Shown here piece after piece: positions 1-11,001 of a stretch of 64,000 bases of DNA. Below the pieces are notes generated by a model. It saw nothing but the letters and a program-made list of their open reading frames with translations. It was not told the origin of the DNA and did no database searches. The first letter of the stretch is position 1, and each line of letters opens with the position of its first letter. A program made the position numbers and the translations under genes. Source of the stretch: Anticarsia gemmatalis (lineage: Eukaryota; Arthropoda; Insecta; Lepidoptera; Erebidae); contig NC_134766.1 in NCBI RefSeq assembly GCF_050436995.1, positions 5,456,001-5,520,000 on the forward strand. Reading direction: 5' to 3'.

Positions 1-2884
1 AATATGTCATTATTTTTGTATATGAGAACAGTATTCGCCATTATACGTATTTAGGTATAAGTGTTAATTTTGATTATTTGCTGTCTCAACTATTTTCATT
101 GGTATTTGAACGAAAAATTTGGAATCATTTTAGACTAGCAAATAAGTTGTGAAGAAATATTTTCATAGCAAGGCATAGGTTTACAAAAAGATAAAAAAAT
201 GTGAATCCTTAATTATCCTCCAATTCTGAGTAACGACAATCACTAATCCACTAAAATTACTTACTAATATTTAATTCATTAATTTTCTCACTCTTTATCT
301 CCGAGAAACGCGGCTCAAAGTCCGGACTACAAAAGGGCTACTATAAACTTGTCATAGTAAATTGTAGATGAAACCATAGTTTATAGATTCATTCGTTATA
401 TTTTATGTCAAAAAGATATGGCTTACTTGACGTTAACAGCCTTATAATAACTATTATACACAAGGCCGAAGAAAATTAATATAAATTTAATAAAATATAC
501 CTTTAAATAGATAATACTAGGCTTTTGCGATGAATTTACTTGCTTTTTTAAAGGTTTTATCGGCGAAATACATTTTCTTTTCTCTGTAATCTATCACTTT
601 GCTAATTTATCGAAGACTTAAGGTCACTTTTAACAACTACCAGATAAGTATCGATTGGAGTAATTGTAACAGGTTTTTTGTATTTTGATTCTTTAATCTC
701 AACCCATCCCTATGGAAAAAAGGCGTGATTTTATGTATCTATTTAGTTATAGTTCATCTATTCGATAGTTTATTTATGAAAGGCGAAATGATCTTTGTTT
801 TAACCCAGTCACGTTTTACAAACGTAGATATATCGACGACTAGTAGCCGATTCATGAATAAAAAATAGATTAAAACAATTTAATTTAGTTACATGACTAA
901 CTCATTTGTAAATTCAGAGACATAATTCAGTAAATGGTGTCATCAATTAAATATCACTATCAAACGAAAAAACGATTTTTTATGCTACGAGTATGAAATA
1001 AAATAAACTAACATAAAATTTTCTTTAATTCCGTTTACAATATGTCCTGAAAATTTAGGAGAGACTCTCTTAATAGGTAATAAATTTTAATATTTCTGTT
1101 ACTTAGACTTTTTTTATTTCTTGTGCCAATTTTGGCAGATAGAAATGCAGCAGCAATCTGTCCAATTCATCAAGATATCCTTTTCAGTTTTCTTACTTGG
1201 GTGAATTGTCTATTAATCGAATAAAATCTAATAACAACAGTAAAACAAACATACCATCTTATATTTTACTAATACGTAAAAAACACATTTACAAAACCTG
1301 GTCACAATTTGCGACTGGTCATAAAGCTCATTTGTTATTTAAATGTTCATCTTGTTATAATAATGTGGTCGCTTCTATTCAACCACGGTGTACCACACGT
1401 GGTCATGGACCACCAATTTATGTATTTACATAAACAAGTGACATGTATGGCGCATATGAAAATAAGTGAGGGATTTTCCTTTCTTGATCGTTATTATTTG
1501 ATAGTATGACGCTCACAGCCAGTTGCGCTCATTGGATCAGTGAGTTAAGCAAATTTTGACGGGACCACCCATAGATTATATCTCTTAAGAAAAAGAAACA
1601 CAATAGACAATAATAACATTAGAAAAACAATCGATACTCATTTGTTATATTGCTCTATTAAGAATGAATGAATTCATTATATTTAGAAACTAACCAATAA
1701 ATGGTTGAAAAGTATAGAAATATCAATATGATCGCATGTCAAAATCAAAATCGTTGCTTGCCTCTAAGATTGCTATATTCTAGTTCTAACAATGTATCTA
1801 ATAGTACTTATGATTTAAGCAAGATTGTAGCGAATCCAGTGTTTACGATGATAATCCTCTAGACTCAGCTATAAATATACTTAACGTCTTGCTCCTTAGT
1901 TTATGCGCCATCTTGCCGCGTATACATTTTAAATTGTAAGTTACATTGTACTATAATCTTAGCTTTATTGTTCAGTAAGCTTTATCTATTAAGGTTTAGC
2001 CCTTGAGCTGCACGTGAGCACTTACGACTTACCTACTTTTTTAAGAATAATGATTTGTAGTTTTCAATCAATCAATATTTATAAAACTCTTTCGTTACTA
2101 AGTGACTGACTGATGGACAACGCACAGCCGAAACTGAGCGACAAAAACTGAAATTTGGTATTTAAGATTCCTTATAAGTGAAGACAAGCCTTAATAGTGG
2201 ATTTTCGAAATCCAGAAGGGGATAAAAGAATTTTATGACAGAACAGTATTGAAAAAAATGTGAAAAAGGGAAAAATCCACTCGGACGAAGTCGCGGTCGG
2301 CCGCCTGTCTAAAATAAAGTTATTTGATCATAAAAATATGCGTCTTTAATACATAGATTATTATGACAAATAAACTTGAAAAACCATAGTGAAGATGTGT
2401 TTTGCTTTTTATAAAAAAATCAATAAACTGACATTATTATGCCTTGAGGGCTAATTAGAATATCAATAACATATTTTAGGATTCGCAGCTGGTTTTAATT
2501 AAATACTTGTGTTAGTCCTATAAGTTATTAAGACTGGTGTAATTATTTAAACTGTCGCGTTTTTCTTTTGGCTATTTTGAGCTCATAATTTATGTTCTTA
2601 CTTACTCAAATGCGTGGCTCCTCTTGCTCCTAGAATATAAATATTAAAAAAGATTTAGTAACTGAATTTGAATAAAATGTGTAGCAAGTGCCAAATAATT
2701 TTGTATTTCGGATTCTAACTACAACCAAGAAGAGTTATTTTTTTTGTTTTTTGTATGTGTTTTTTCACCCGAATCTGACTAACTTTGTACTGAGTATAAT
2801 TAAAAATAGTTTAAATGTAAGGCTCTGAAAGCATAATAGACAGACAGACTGTCGTATTAATATTATTAGTATAGTATAGATATA
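1..2884. other. Intergenic, no gene seen
   Basis: AT-rich sequence with no open frame showing protein-like composition, no coherent exon series and no recognisable RNA gene. Short frames near 1.2-1.5 kb look like chance openings. A short stretch near 2280-2310 resembles the end of a degraded repeat. Confidence 0.6.
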
Positions 2885-4472
2885 CAGGGTGTCCCAAAAC
2901 TCAACGATAATCCGAGACAGGATGAAAGGCCAAGTCATACTGGTTCTAGGAAAAATAAAAAAAAAAATCCATATCACTTAGTTCAGCAATAATAGACACT
3001 TTTCAAAAAAGTTGAAATTCCACACCCTTGGTCGCAATTTCAAGTCCTGTGATCACCAATGTCACAATTTCGCTGTGTTTTTTTGAATTTCGTGATCTTC
3101 ATTAAATATGCTATTAATCGTATAACAAATTAATGCACAAAACATTGTTAATTTAATAAAAAAAGTTAAGTTTTAGTGAGTCATCTTTCTCAAAAATATC
3201 GTTAGTCAACTATGACGCTTCATACTGAAAAAAAAATGTACTACACTACCCTTGGCAAGTTATTTCAAAAGTTGGCGCATTTAATCAAGATTTCAAAATG
3301 GTATAACACTTGCCACTTTTCTTGCCATTAAAAATGTTATTTTTATTTGAACGAGGAGTATCCTCACAAATGGATCGGACGCAGTGGTACAATTTTATGA
3401 CCTCCTCGTTCCCCCGATCTAAATCCAGTAGACATTTTTTATTAGGAATGCAAATGCAAAATAAATACAAAATCTATCAGAACTTCGCCAGAAAATTGAC
3501 ACAGTGTCAGAAGAAATAAATGGAAGGAATTTTGCTTTACTGGTGAAAAGATCTTTTGTACGCCGTTGCATAGCCTGTATTTGTGCCAGAGGAAAGCAAT
3601 TATTTTTAGTAAAGAGGTAATTGAGTCAGCCCATACCAATATTTAATGTAATAAACATAATAGGTAATAGTAATAAAAAAAAAGACAATGAACGAACCAT
3701 CGTTCTTATTTAATTATTCTCCTTAAACTTAAGTAATTCCGAATTGTTTTCCTCTGGCACGAATACAGGCTCTGCAACGCCTTACAAAAGACCTTTGGAC
3801 CAGTCAAGCAAAATTTCTTGCATTTATTTCCTCTGACGCTGTTTCAAATTTCTGGCGAAGTTCTGATAGATTTTGTATTGATTTCGAATATATTTTTTCT
3901 TTTATGCATTCCCAGTAAAAAATATCTACTGGATTTAGATCGGGAGAACGAGGAGGCCATAAAATTGTACCACTGCGTCCGATCCATTTGCGAGGATACT
4001 CTTCGTTCAATAAAAAATAACATTTTTAATGGCAAGAAAAGTGGCAAGTGTTATACCATTTTGAAATCTTGATTAAATGCGCCAACTTTTGAAATAACTT
4101 GCCAAGGGTAGTGTAGTACATTTTTTTTTCAGTATGAAGCGTCAAAGTTGACTAATGATATTTTTGAGAAAGATGACTCACTAAAACTTAACTTTTTTTA
4201 TTAAATTAACAATGTTTTGTGCATTAATTTGTTATACGATTAATAGCATATTTAATTAAAATCACGAAATTTAAAAAAACACAGCGAAATTGTGACAATG
4301 GTGATCACAAGACTTGAAAATGCGACCGAGGGTGTGGAATTTCAACTTTTTTGAAAAGTGTCTATTATTGCTGAACTAAGTGATATGGAATTTTTTTTTT
4401 ATTTTTCCTAGAACCAGTATGACTTGGCCTTTCATCCTGTCTCGGATTATCGTTGAGTTTTGGGACACCCTG
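2885..4472. mobile_element. Mariner-like fold-back element (inverted duplication of a transposase end)
   Basis: The element is two long imperfect inverted arms, about 2885-3601 and 3739-4472, around a spacer of about 140 bp. The ends begin CAGGGTGTCCC and are flanked by TA on both sides, as expected for Tc1/mariner insertions. On the minus strand the right arm encodes the end of a mariner transposase, including the block WPPRSPDLNPVD that carries the last catalytic Asp. The left arm carries the same segment on the plus strand but with an in-frame TGA and an extra C. It therefore cannot make a transposase: only the terminal part is present, in two diverged inverted copies. The family assignment rests on the TIR start, the TA flanks and the PRSPDLNP motif; the sub-family is not determined. 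Confidence 0.85.
3804..4010 (-). pseudogene. Mariner-family transposase C-terminal fragment
   Basis: An open frame of about 68 codons reads NEEYPRKWIGRSGTILW followed by PPRSPDLNPVDIFYWE, the conserved C-terminal block of Tc1/mariner DDE transposases, where the D of PDLNP is catalytic. The N-terminal DNA-binding domain and the first two catalytic acidic residues are absent. The fragment sits in the right arm of the fold-back element, and a broken mirror copy lies in the left arm at about 3310-3530. It is a relic without expected enzyme activity. Confidence 0.75.
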
Positions 4473-4479
4473 TATATTT

Positions 4480-6704
4480 ACCAAATATATCGAATGTTAC
4501 TTGTTATATTTTTATTCTGGTACAAGTAATACTAATTTGCGTCGAACACTCTTAATTTTATTTATGTATAGATTTTTATGCTCAATATTCGTCGATAATC
4601 CTATTTAATGTATAATTTAACATTTAAGTGGTACGATGATGGGCGATTATTATTTATTTTTGAATATCATTTAAATATGGAGACACGTGCCGTGGACACT
4701 TGTTCAATTTTATATACCTATTTAAATGGCGCCCAAACTAAGAATAATTCTAAAAAAACTTTATTCGTAAACTACGTTTAGTGCATTTTATTTTTATTTC
4801 ACAAATAGCTCCAGTATTAAAACATTTATCCACTTCTTGACAGTTCTTGAGAGAATGTAAGTCTCCAACCTGCACTTGGCCAGCGTGGTAGACTCAAGGA
4901 CTAACACCTCTCTCATTCGGGGGAAATCCAAAGACCCTTGCCCAGCAGTGGGACAGTAAAAGGTTAAAAAATATAGTTCCTGTTAAAAACCTGTGACGTC
5001 ATTACGCTCGCATCTCCATACATACCCATAGACTTGATAATAGTAGCAAAACAGTTACCGTGACCAAGAGTCACCAGTGGGCTGTTAGCTCTTAAATCAT
5101 TTATCGCTTAATTTAAGTGTTCGCCATCATGCAGCGGCTTTTTTCTATATCAAGCGCATAAAATACTAAACAATCGTCACACATACTGTGACGTCATAAT
5201 ACTAGCAGTAGCACGCGTGGTCGATCAAGTAAATTGCGCGACAGATTGCGATTATCGTGTCCAAACAGTAACGGCATAGCGGCGTAAGTGTAAGTGCCGC
5301 AACTAACAATTATGTGGCTCAATCAAACGTAGTTTCATGTTTCCCGCATATTTTTAGTTTTTTAACCGATATTTGGACTGTAGAAATTGAATTGTAAATG
5401 TCAAAACGTGTGTTTGAAAATAGGTTCAAATTACAATAGTATGTAGGTTGTATTTATAAAGAAATCTTTTAAGATTTATGCACCTAATATTTTGGGAAAA
5501 CATGGTGGTGTGTATTGTTTTAGATCCATTTTTCAAGTGTTATTGCAGATCAAGTTTTTTCTGATTACTAGACCCAATAATCGACTATTCATTTATAGAT
5601 CGATATTTATTGAAACTAAAACCAAGTGAAACAAACTTCATAATTTATTAAATCAAACTTTAACTCAAAATTATAATTTGTCCCCACAATTTCGTCACAA
5701 TTATTCATATGGTAAATATCACCTGTCTTGTCATACCTAATTAATAGTTCCATTATAAGTAAATACAATATTTTATACGAGTTACGCCGCCATATTGCAA
5801 CCATAAACAAGATGATTGACAAAACAATTAGCCAGGCAAAGGACAGACTTGTGCATCCTAGTTGAAAATGTATATGAATAATTTATTTGCTTTTGTTTTT
5901 TAATTTGTATCACGATTTTAGAACCCGTGTAAGAATTGAAACGACGCATTTAGTTTTCTATGTGGCTTTTTATCTACGTCGTTTTTGTTTGCATACTGTG
6001 TTTATTATTTGTAATGGAAAACTTACAATGGAGAAAAATATACGAGCGTTTTATTTAGCATAATTATTTCGGATTGAATGCAGATTACATTTTTAAATTG
6101 TTATGTAATAAAAATAATTAAATAATAATCGTGCACAGGACAAGTTACACAAAGCTTAGCATCTATTTTGAATCTACTCTTATTTTGTTTTTATTATTTT
6201 TGCTTTTTAGTCACGTCGTTTGAATATTCTTGTTAAACACTTATTGTGAGCGTGTGTAAATCTTATTTGTTACAGCTCATTTTAAAGTCATCGCACTTTT
6301 ATTGTCATTTGAACCCACGTTTAAACATTCTTCCCTTATTAGTACATTCAAAAAGGAAATATTTTACTCTTAAATGCAAATATATGGTTTTAAACCTACA
6401 AAGAGATTCACTTCATGCATATTAAATTTATTTACACACATAAGATGCTTTTGCTGATACAACTTTAAAATAGCGTGATGAATTTAAAAACAAATATTTA
6501 AAACCTTTGTAGGTGACTGGTCGGAAATAATGATGTAGACAAGTTGTCAACAAAAATCTTTATGAAAAAAATGTTTTTTCCGAACGAAGCAGACATCGTT
6601 CTTTATTAAAAAGAGCTGTTCACTTTTTTTTTAAATAAACATTGCAATGTAAATCTGCATTTTTTACAGTCAGTGTCTTTTTATGCGTTAATACGTTTTA
6701 TCTG
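4480..6704. other. Intergenic, no gene seen
   Basis: No convincing coding exon. The stretch contains a LINE-like fragment (4856-4970) and a CpG-containing patch near 5210-5300 with a possible splice donor (gtaagt), which could be an untranslated first exon of the downstream metalloprotease. There is no direct support for that. Confidence 0.45.
4856..4970 (+). repeat. LINE-like 3' fragment, 'cccagcagtgggacagt' family
   Basis: The signature runs from 'ccaacctgcacttggcc' through 'gtggtagactcaagg' to 'ttgcccagcagtgggacag'. Related copies lie at 38049-38130 (+), 41495-41585 (+), 42026-42140 (-) and 48308-48385 (-). This motif is abundant in lepidopteran genomes and is usually the 3' part of a non-LTR element. 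No coding part is present here. Confidence 0.65.
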
Positions 6705-6705
6705 C

Positions 6706-6970
6706 ATCTTGGCGCAGTGGTTAACGTGGTCGACTCGCTGCAATAACCGTATCACCGCTTGTAGTGAGTTCGATTCCCCCCCTGGAAATAATTGTGTGAT
6801 GAGCACGAGTGTTTGTTATGAGCCTGGTTGTAATTTATCTACGTAGTATGTATTTCGAAGTATATAAATATGTTTATCAGTCATTTGGTTACCATGGTAC
6901 AAGCTCTGCTTAGTTTGGAATTAAATGACCGTGTGAGATGTCCAATGATATTATTATATTATTTATTAAT
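6706..6970 (+). repeat. tRNA-derived SINE
   Basis: The head resembles a tRNA gene with internal Pol III promoter boxes: an A-box-like 'tggcgcagtggttaacgtgg' at about 6710-6730 and a B-box-like 'gagttcgattcc' near 6766-6777. A non-tRNA body follows, ending in an AT-rich tail. The cloverleaf cannot close properly, so this is a SINE rather than a functional tRNA gene. Confidence 0.75.
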
Positions 6971-6974
6971 ATAA

Positions 6975-9080
6975 AAGCTTCTGTCTATTTACTAACATAA
7001 CTCATTTATGTTAAAACTTTTCCTTTCCTATATTTATCGCACCATCTCACGACTTGTGTGTCATAAGAATAGATACGCCTTTTACACCGCCATTACCATA
7101 TCAGCATATAATTACGATCAACAATAATAATATATAATAATACTTCACACGATCATATGAAACGAATACGAGAATATTACTTCCTTATTTACTTATAACA
7201 ATAGTTAATTGAAACTTCTTCTATACCAAGTACCTTCTTCTATACCACTCAACGCAAATATCTTTTAATGTGCATGTAAATGTCAAAATGAAATGACGTT
7301 TATAAGCGCTATGTGGGAGAATTTTGACGTTTAAAACGAGCGCAGTGCAAAAAAACAGGGCTAAACTATTTAGAATGCGGTAATATTAATATATTTTTGC
7401 GTTTTTTTCATAGATTTTTTTTGTTTTAGATGATTTCAGTCTTCATAAATTACAGTTAGGTACTCTGAAAGCGGTTTTATAGTTCGGAATGGTAGGTTTA
7501 TCGTATCGCTTTGTCGCTAATGCACTGGACTGCTAATTTTACAGGCTTGTATTTTGCACATCATCATATCATAAGCATAATGCCGCTGTTTTTAAAATGA
7601 TGTGTTCAACTACTTTTAAGCTTGTTGTTTTTTCTTAATGTTCATAAAGACGCAGTAATTTCTATTATGATCGTGTAAATAAAACAAAAACCAACGTGAC
7701 TGTCATGACAAACGTATGCATTACACAAAAATGTTTATGCGTCAGTCGTGAGCTGATACCCATCATAGTTATAACACGGAAGTATATTGATATTTATGTC
7801 TTTATATTATTTATATTACTTTGCATATAACATCCTTACGCGATAATTATTATTACATGTTTTATGAAGAAAAATTACTTGCAAATCGTTGTTTTTAATG
7901 GCGAAGTTGCGCTTCCTTTTTTACGCGGATTAAAGACGCTTGCACACTGCGTAGTTTGAAGACAAAGTTTACTGTTGAATTTTGTGTAGCCTGAAATAAA
8001 TGCAATATGAAACCGTGTTTTTTGAGCTCAGATGTTTATTAGACTTAGTGAAGTCTTAGACTATATGATTCGTTCATTAAACGTGCCTTGACGTAAGGTG
8101 TGGCAAGAAGACAACTTTAATGCACATGTTAATCTAAATGTTGATCAAATACAACCGCAAAATACATCCAACTTTTATTGTGTTTTATGTATTTAAAATT
8201 GTTACTTCATACGAATAACTATCTGCTATTTATATCCAATTCTCTGCAACTAATAAATCGCCCGTTTCAACACATTTAGCGACAAAAAAAATCGCGTATG
8301 AAAAGCAGACGATATCGCACGATCGTAAGAGAACATTACATCCACATGAAACGCACGCATTACCACTCGTTGACTGATGCGAAATCGTAATTCGTCGTCA
8401 TTTGAACAAGCTTTTAGTCGCAGTTGAAATTCGCACAGATTATTCGTCCAATATGTCCAAAGCGCTACATGTACTAATATCCGTGTCGGATGGGCACTTG
8501 TGCACGCGTGAACAACCGTATGTTACAAAAGATTTAGTGAATCGTTCGACACGCCAGTTCACGCTATTTGAGATCAGGGAAGTGTGCTAATAGCCCAACA
8601 TTGGACCGATTAAGTTATTATAGTTAAAAATAATGTTTATATTCTGTGTATGTTTGTTATTGTTTGTTTTTGGAATAAAATATTCTACATGAAATGATTG
8701 TGAAGGTGTAAACACATTTTGTTAGTTATAGTTTTGGTCGCATGTTATTCGTATTATGATTTATAGTTCTTTGGTCTTTGCTGGTGCTTTGGTGATTTTT
8801 ATGTTTGTATGAAAAAGTAAAGGTAGACTCATTGCCATGTTTACTGGATACGTAAATAGTAAAAATAACACTGCATAGTTTTCTCATACAATTGTCTCAA
8901 ATTCTTTTAAAATGATTCGTCTTATTGCGAGATTACTAAGCAGTATAAGAATTGTTGTTATTTTATAGCAGAATATAAGTAAATGTATACAGTTTTAAAT
9001 GTGACTGTAGTTAAACAATATGAAGTACATCTTTCAAAGAACATCACAGTTAAAACTAAATATTACAATGACTATTTCTG
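6975..9080. other. Intergenic, no confirmed gene
   Basis: Mostly AT-rich. A CpG-richer patch at about 8280-8600 contains an open frame of some 60 codons that starts at TTG. It has no recognisable domain and no good splice context. It could be an untranslated exon, promoter or repeat relic. Nothing else stands out. Confidence 0.45.
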
Positions 9081-9081
9081 A

Positions 9082-9600
9082 GGGTGCGTCCACATCTGGC
9101 GAACGTGCCGCGAATGTGCAGCTCGCAAGCCGTTTGCGAGCTGCGCGCGTGCAGTCACGGCAATAGTTTGGTGCGCCTCTTTAGCGCAACTCATACAAGG
9201 CTCGTATAAAGGCGTGCGCGCGGCGCGCGATCTGCGCGTACTCAATCCTCGCGCTTACAGTTCCATTTACTGGCTCAGTACTTTCGAAGATGTCGGACGA
9301 CACTAGTGCTTTTAATATAATTGCTGCATCATTAGCTATTATATTACTGATAAAAAGGAAAAAAAAGAGACAACGGCGTTGGCGGGTAAGTTAGGGGTGC
9401 GGGGATTGAGACGCGGGTGGAAGGAAGACGCGAGCCGCTAGCGCGCCGCCCGCGCGCTGATCGCGTACGGCGCTTAGGTTGCGCGTGAACTGCGCGCGGG
9501 CGGCGCAGGAGCGGCGCTCGAACAAAATTGTACGCGCGCAGCTCGCAAACGGCTCGCGAGCTGCACATTCGCGGCACATTCGCCAGATGTGGACGCACCC
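9082..9600 (+). mobile_element. Deleted PIF/Harbinger-like DNA transposon
   Basis: Terminal inverted repeats of about 65-70 bp begin GGGTGCGTCCACATCTGG and pair 9082-9150 with 9533-9600. The immediate flanks, TGA on the left and TAA on the right, are near-matching 3-bp T-N-A sites as used by PIF/Harbinger elements. The interior is much more GC- and CpG-rich than its surroundings. It keeps a short ORF that looks like the first exon of a Harbinger nuclease gene (separate entry). The rest of the transposase is gone, so the copy is non-autonomous. The superfamily call is inferred from the target site and the basic ORF start. Confidence 0.65.
9290..9394 (+). pseudogene. Truncated Harbinger-type transposase first exon
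   Basis: ATG at 9290 opens a 34-codon frame, MSDDTSAFNIIAASLAIILL followed by the very basic IKRKKKRQRRWRV, ending TAG at 9392-9394. A consensus donor (CGG|gtaagt) lies at 9385/9386, so the stop was probably inside an intron in the intact gene. Short first exons with a run of Lys/Arg and Trp are typical of insect PIF/Harbinger nuclease genes. No continuation exists before the right TIR. Confidence 0.45.
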
Positions 9601-9602
9601 TA

Positions 9603-10905
9603 AGAAAACAGTTATGGTAGGTTTGCCTCGAACCCGGGAATTTCCTCACTTAACGATGTTTGTGCTAGGCTTCCGTGAGATAAGTTGTTACTTACTTATA
9701 AATTAGCGTATGTCAGTCAATGATGTAATATATGAATAATGTGACCTTTTCTTTTTCCTTTACCTATTTTTCTAATGAAGAAGGTAATGATATGTGCAAT
9801 GAAAAAAGGATATAATACGTTGACGAACATTTAAAATGATAGAGTATTGGATATTTTTGATCATAGGTGCTGTAGCAATTAAATTATACTGATTTGAATT
9901 AACAGTATCTTCTATATAAACATCGAGTTAACTGTCAACTTTGAAATAGACTCGTTGAGCATCAAATCGACGATAAAATTTTGACGTCTTGATCTAAATT
10001 ATTAGAGACATTTATTTATTTAAGACTTTATAAATAAAAACAATGTATAAAGGCAGTTTTGAAGCCTGACGCATAATCTGCTAAACTACCTTTGGGTATA
10101 TCTAACACACTAAACATTCTTCGAATAAAAAAATAACATACAATAATTTTACGTTTTGCAAAAGAACCTCTATTAGTTCTTTCATATTGTACACGCTAGT
10201 CCGAGCTTATTCAAATTCGAAAGTGACATTTACATTTTGATAACAACACAATGGTCTATATTCCTTATACACAAACATATCACGCGTAAGGTGGGGCCAT
10301 TCAGATCACGACTCAGCAGTTCCCACGGTAGATCACGTCTAATCACGTGAGGTTTGTCACAAAAACTATGATTTCCTTGAGCTATGATGTTGAGCTGTTG
10401 AGATTTATGCCATCTTTTGACGTAAAACATTGCGGGAAAAATATTAATGTGTGTAACGAAAATCACTTGACATACGTTTTTCTCTGTCAGTTTTTTTTTT
10501 CTATAATATATTTCTTTCCGCCTGCAATTTTGCTAATTTCACCGCCTTCAAGGGAGAATTCCAAAAATCCTTCCATAGTGCTCATCTACACTTCCTAAGG
10601 AATCTTCATGCCAAATTTCAACGCTCTACGCTCAGTAGTTTCGGCTGTGCGTTGTCCATGAGTCAGTCAGTAACGGAAGTTTTATATAATTGATTGAAAA
10701 ATGCAATCTAGTATTAGATTGCCTGTCGTTGTTTTCATAGAGGATTACCCGTTGATAGTAAATTAGTCTGGGCGAAAATTAGTCAGAGAATGCTCATATT
10801 TGATGCACAAAATGTTTAAGTACATTATAAGCTACTAATTTGGGGCTGAATTACGGAACATTCTTAATTTTTTCTTTACTAATGTATTATATTTCTTGTC
10901 TGCAG
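9603..10905. other. Intergenic or intronic, repeat fragment
   Basis: No coding exon seen. At about 10550-10690 there is a fragment of a widespread insect repeat ('catgccaaatttcaacgctc ... gtagtttcggctgtgcgt'). The end of this stretch is the acceptor (ttgtctgcag) of the first recognised metalloprotease exon, so at least its 3' part is intron. Confidence 0.5.
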
Positions 10906-11001
10906 GAAGGAGAGGAAGACCTTGGCGAACTCTACCAGGACGAGGCCAATGGAGCCGCACTTCTCATCAGAAGACACCCTAAACACGGCAAACTTGTTGT
11001 G
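10906..11001 (+). CDS. Metalloprotease exon A (prodomain)
   Basis: Acceptor tctgcag, donor gtaagt, 96 nt, phase 0 to 0. It encodes EGEEDLGELYQDEANGAALL and then IRRHPKHGKLVV. It is the most upstream exon recognised; it does not begin with Met, so an earlier exon must exist. Confidence 0.75.

Noticed and set aside
5960..6055. Signal-peptide-like frame MWLFIYVVFVCILCLLFVME as a first exon of the metalloprotease
   Set aside because: Hydrophobic start is attractive, but no good phase-0 donor follows before the stop, so it cannot be joined to the exon at 10906.
6706..6790. Functional tRNA gene
   Set aside because: A and B boxes are present but the acceptor and anticodon stems do not pair; it continues into a SINE body.
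8402..8590. 62-codon open frame
   Set aside because: Begins at TTG, lacks a recognisable domain and has no convincing splice donor; kept only as a CpG-rich block of unknown nature.
9344..9649. Arg-rich 101-codon frame on the minus strand
   Set aside because: Runs through the TIR and GC-rich interior of the Harbinger-like element; composition simply reflects CpG-rich DNA.
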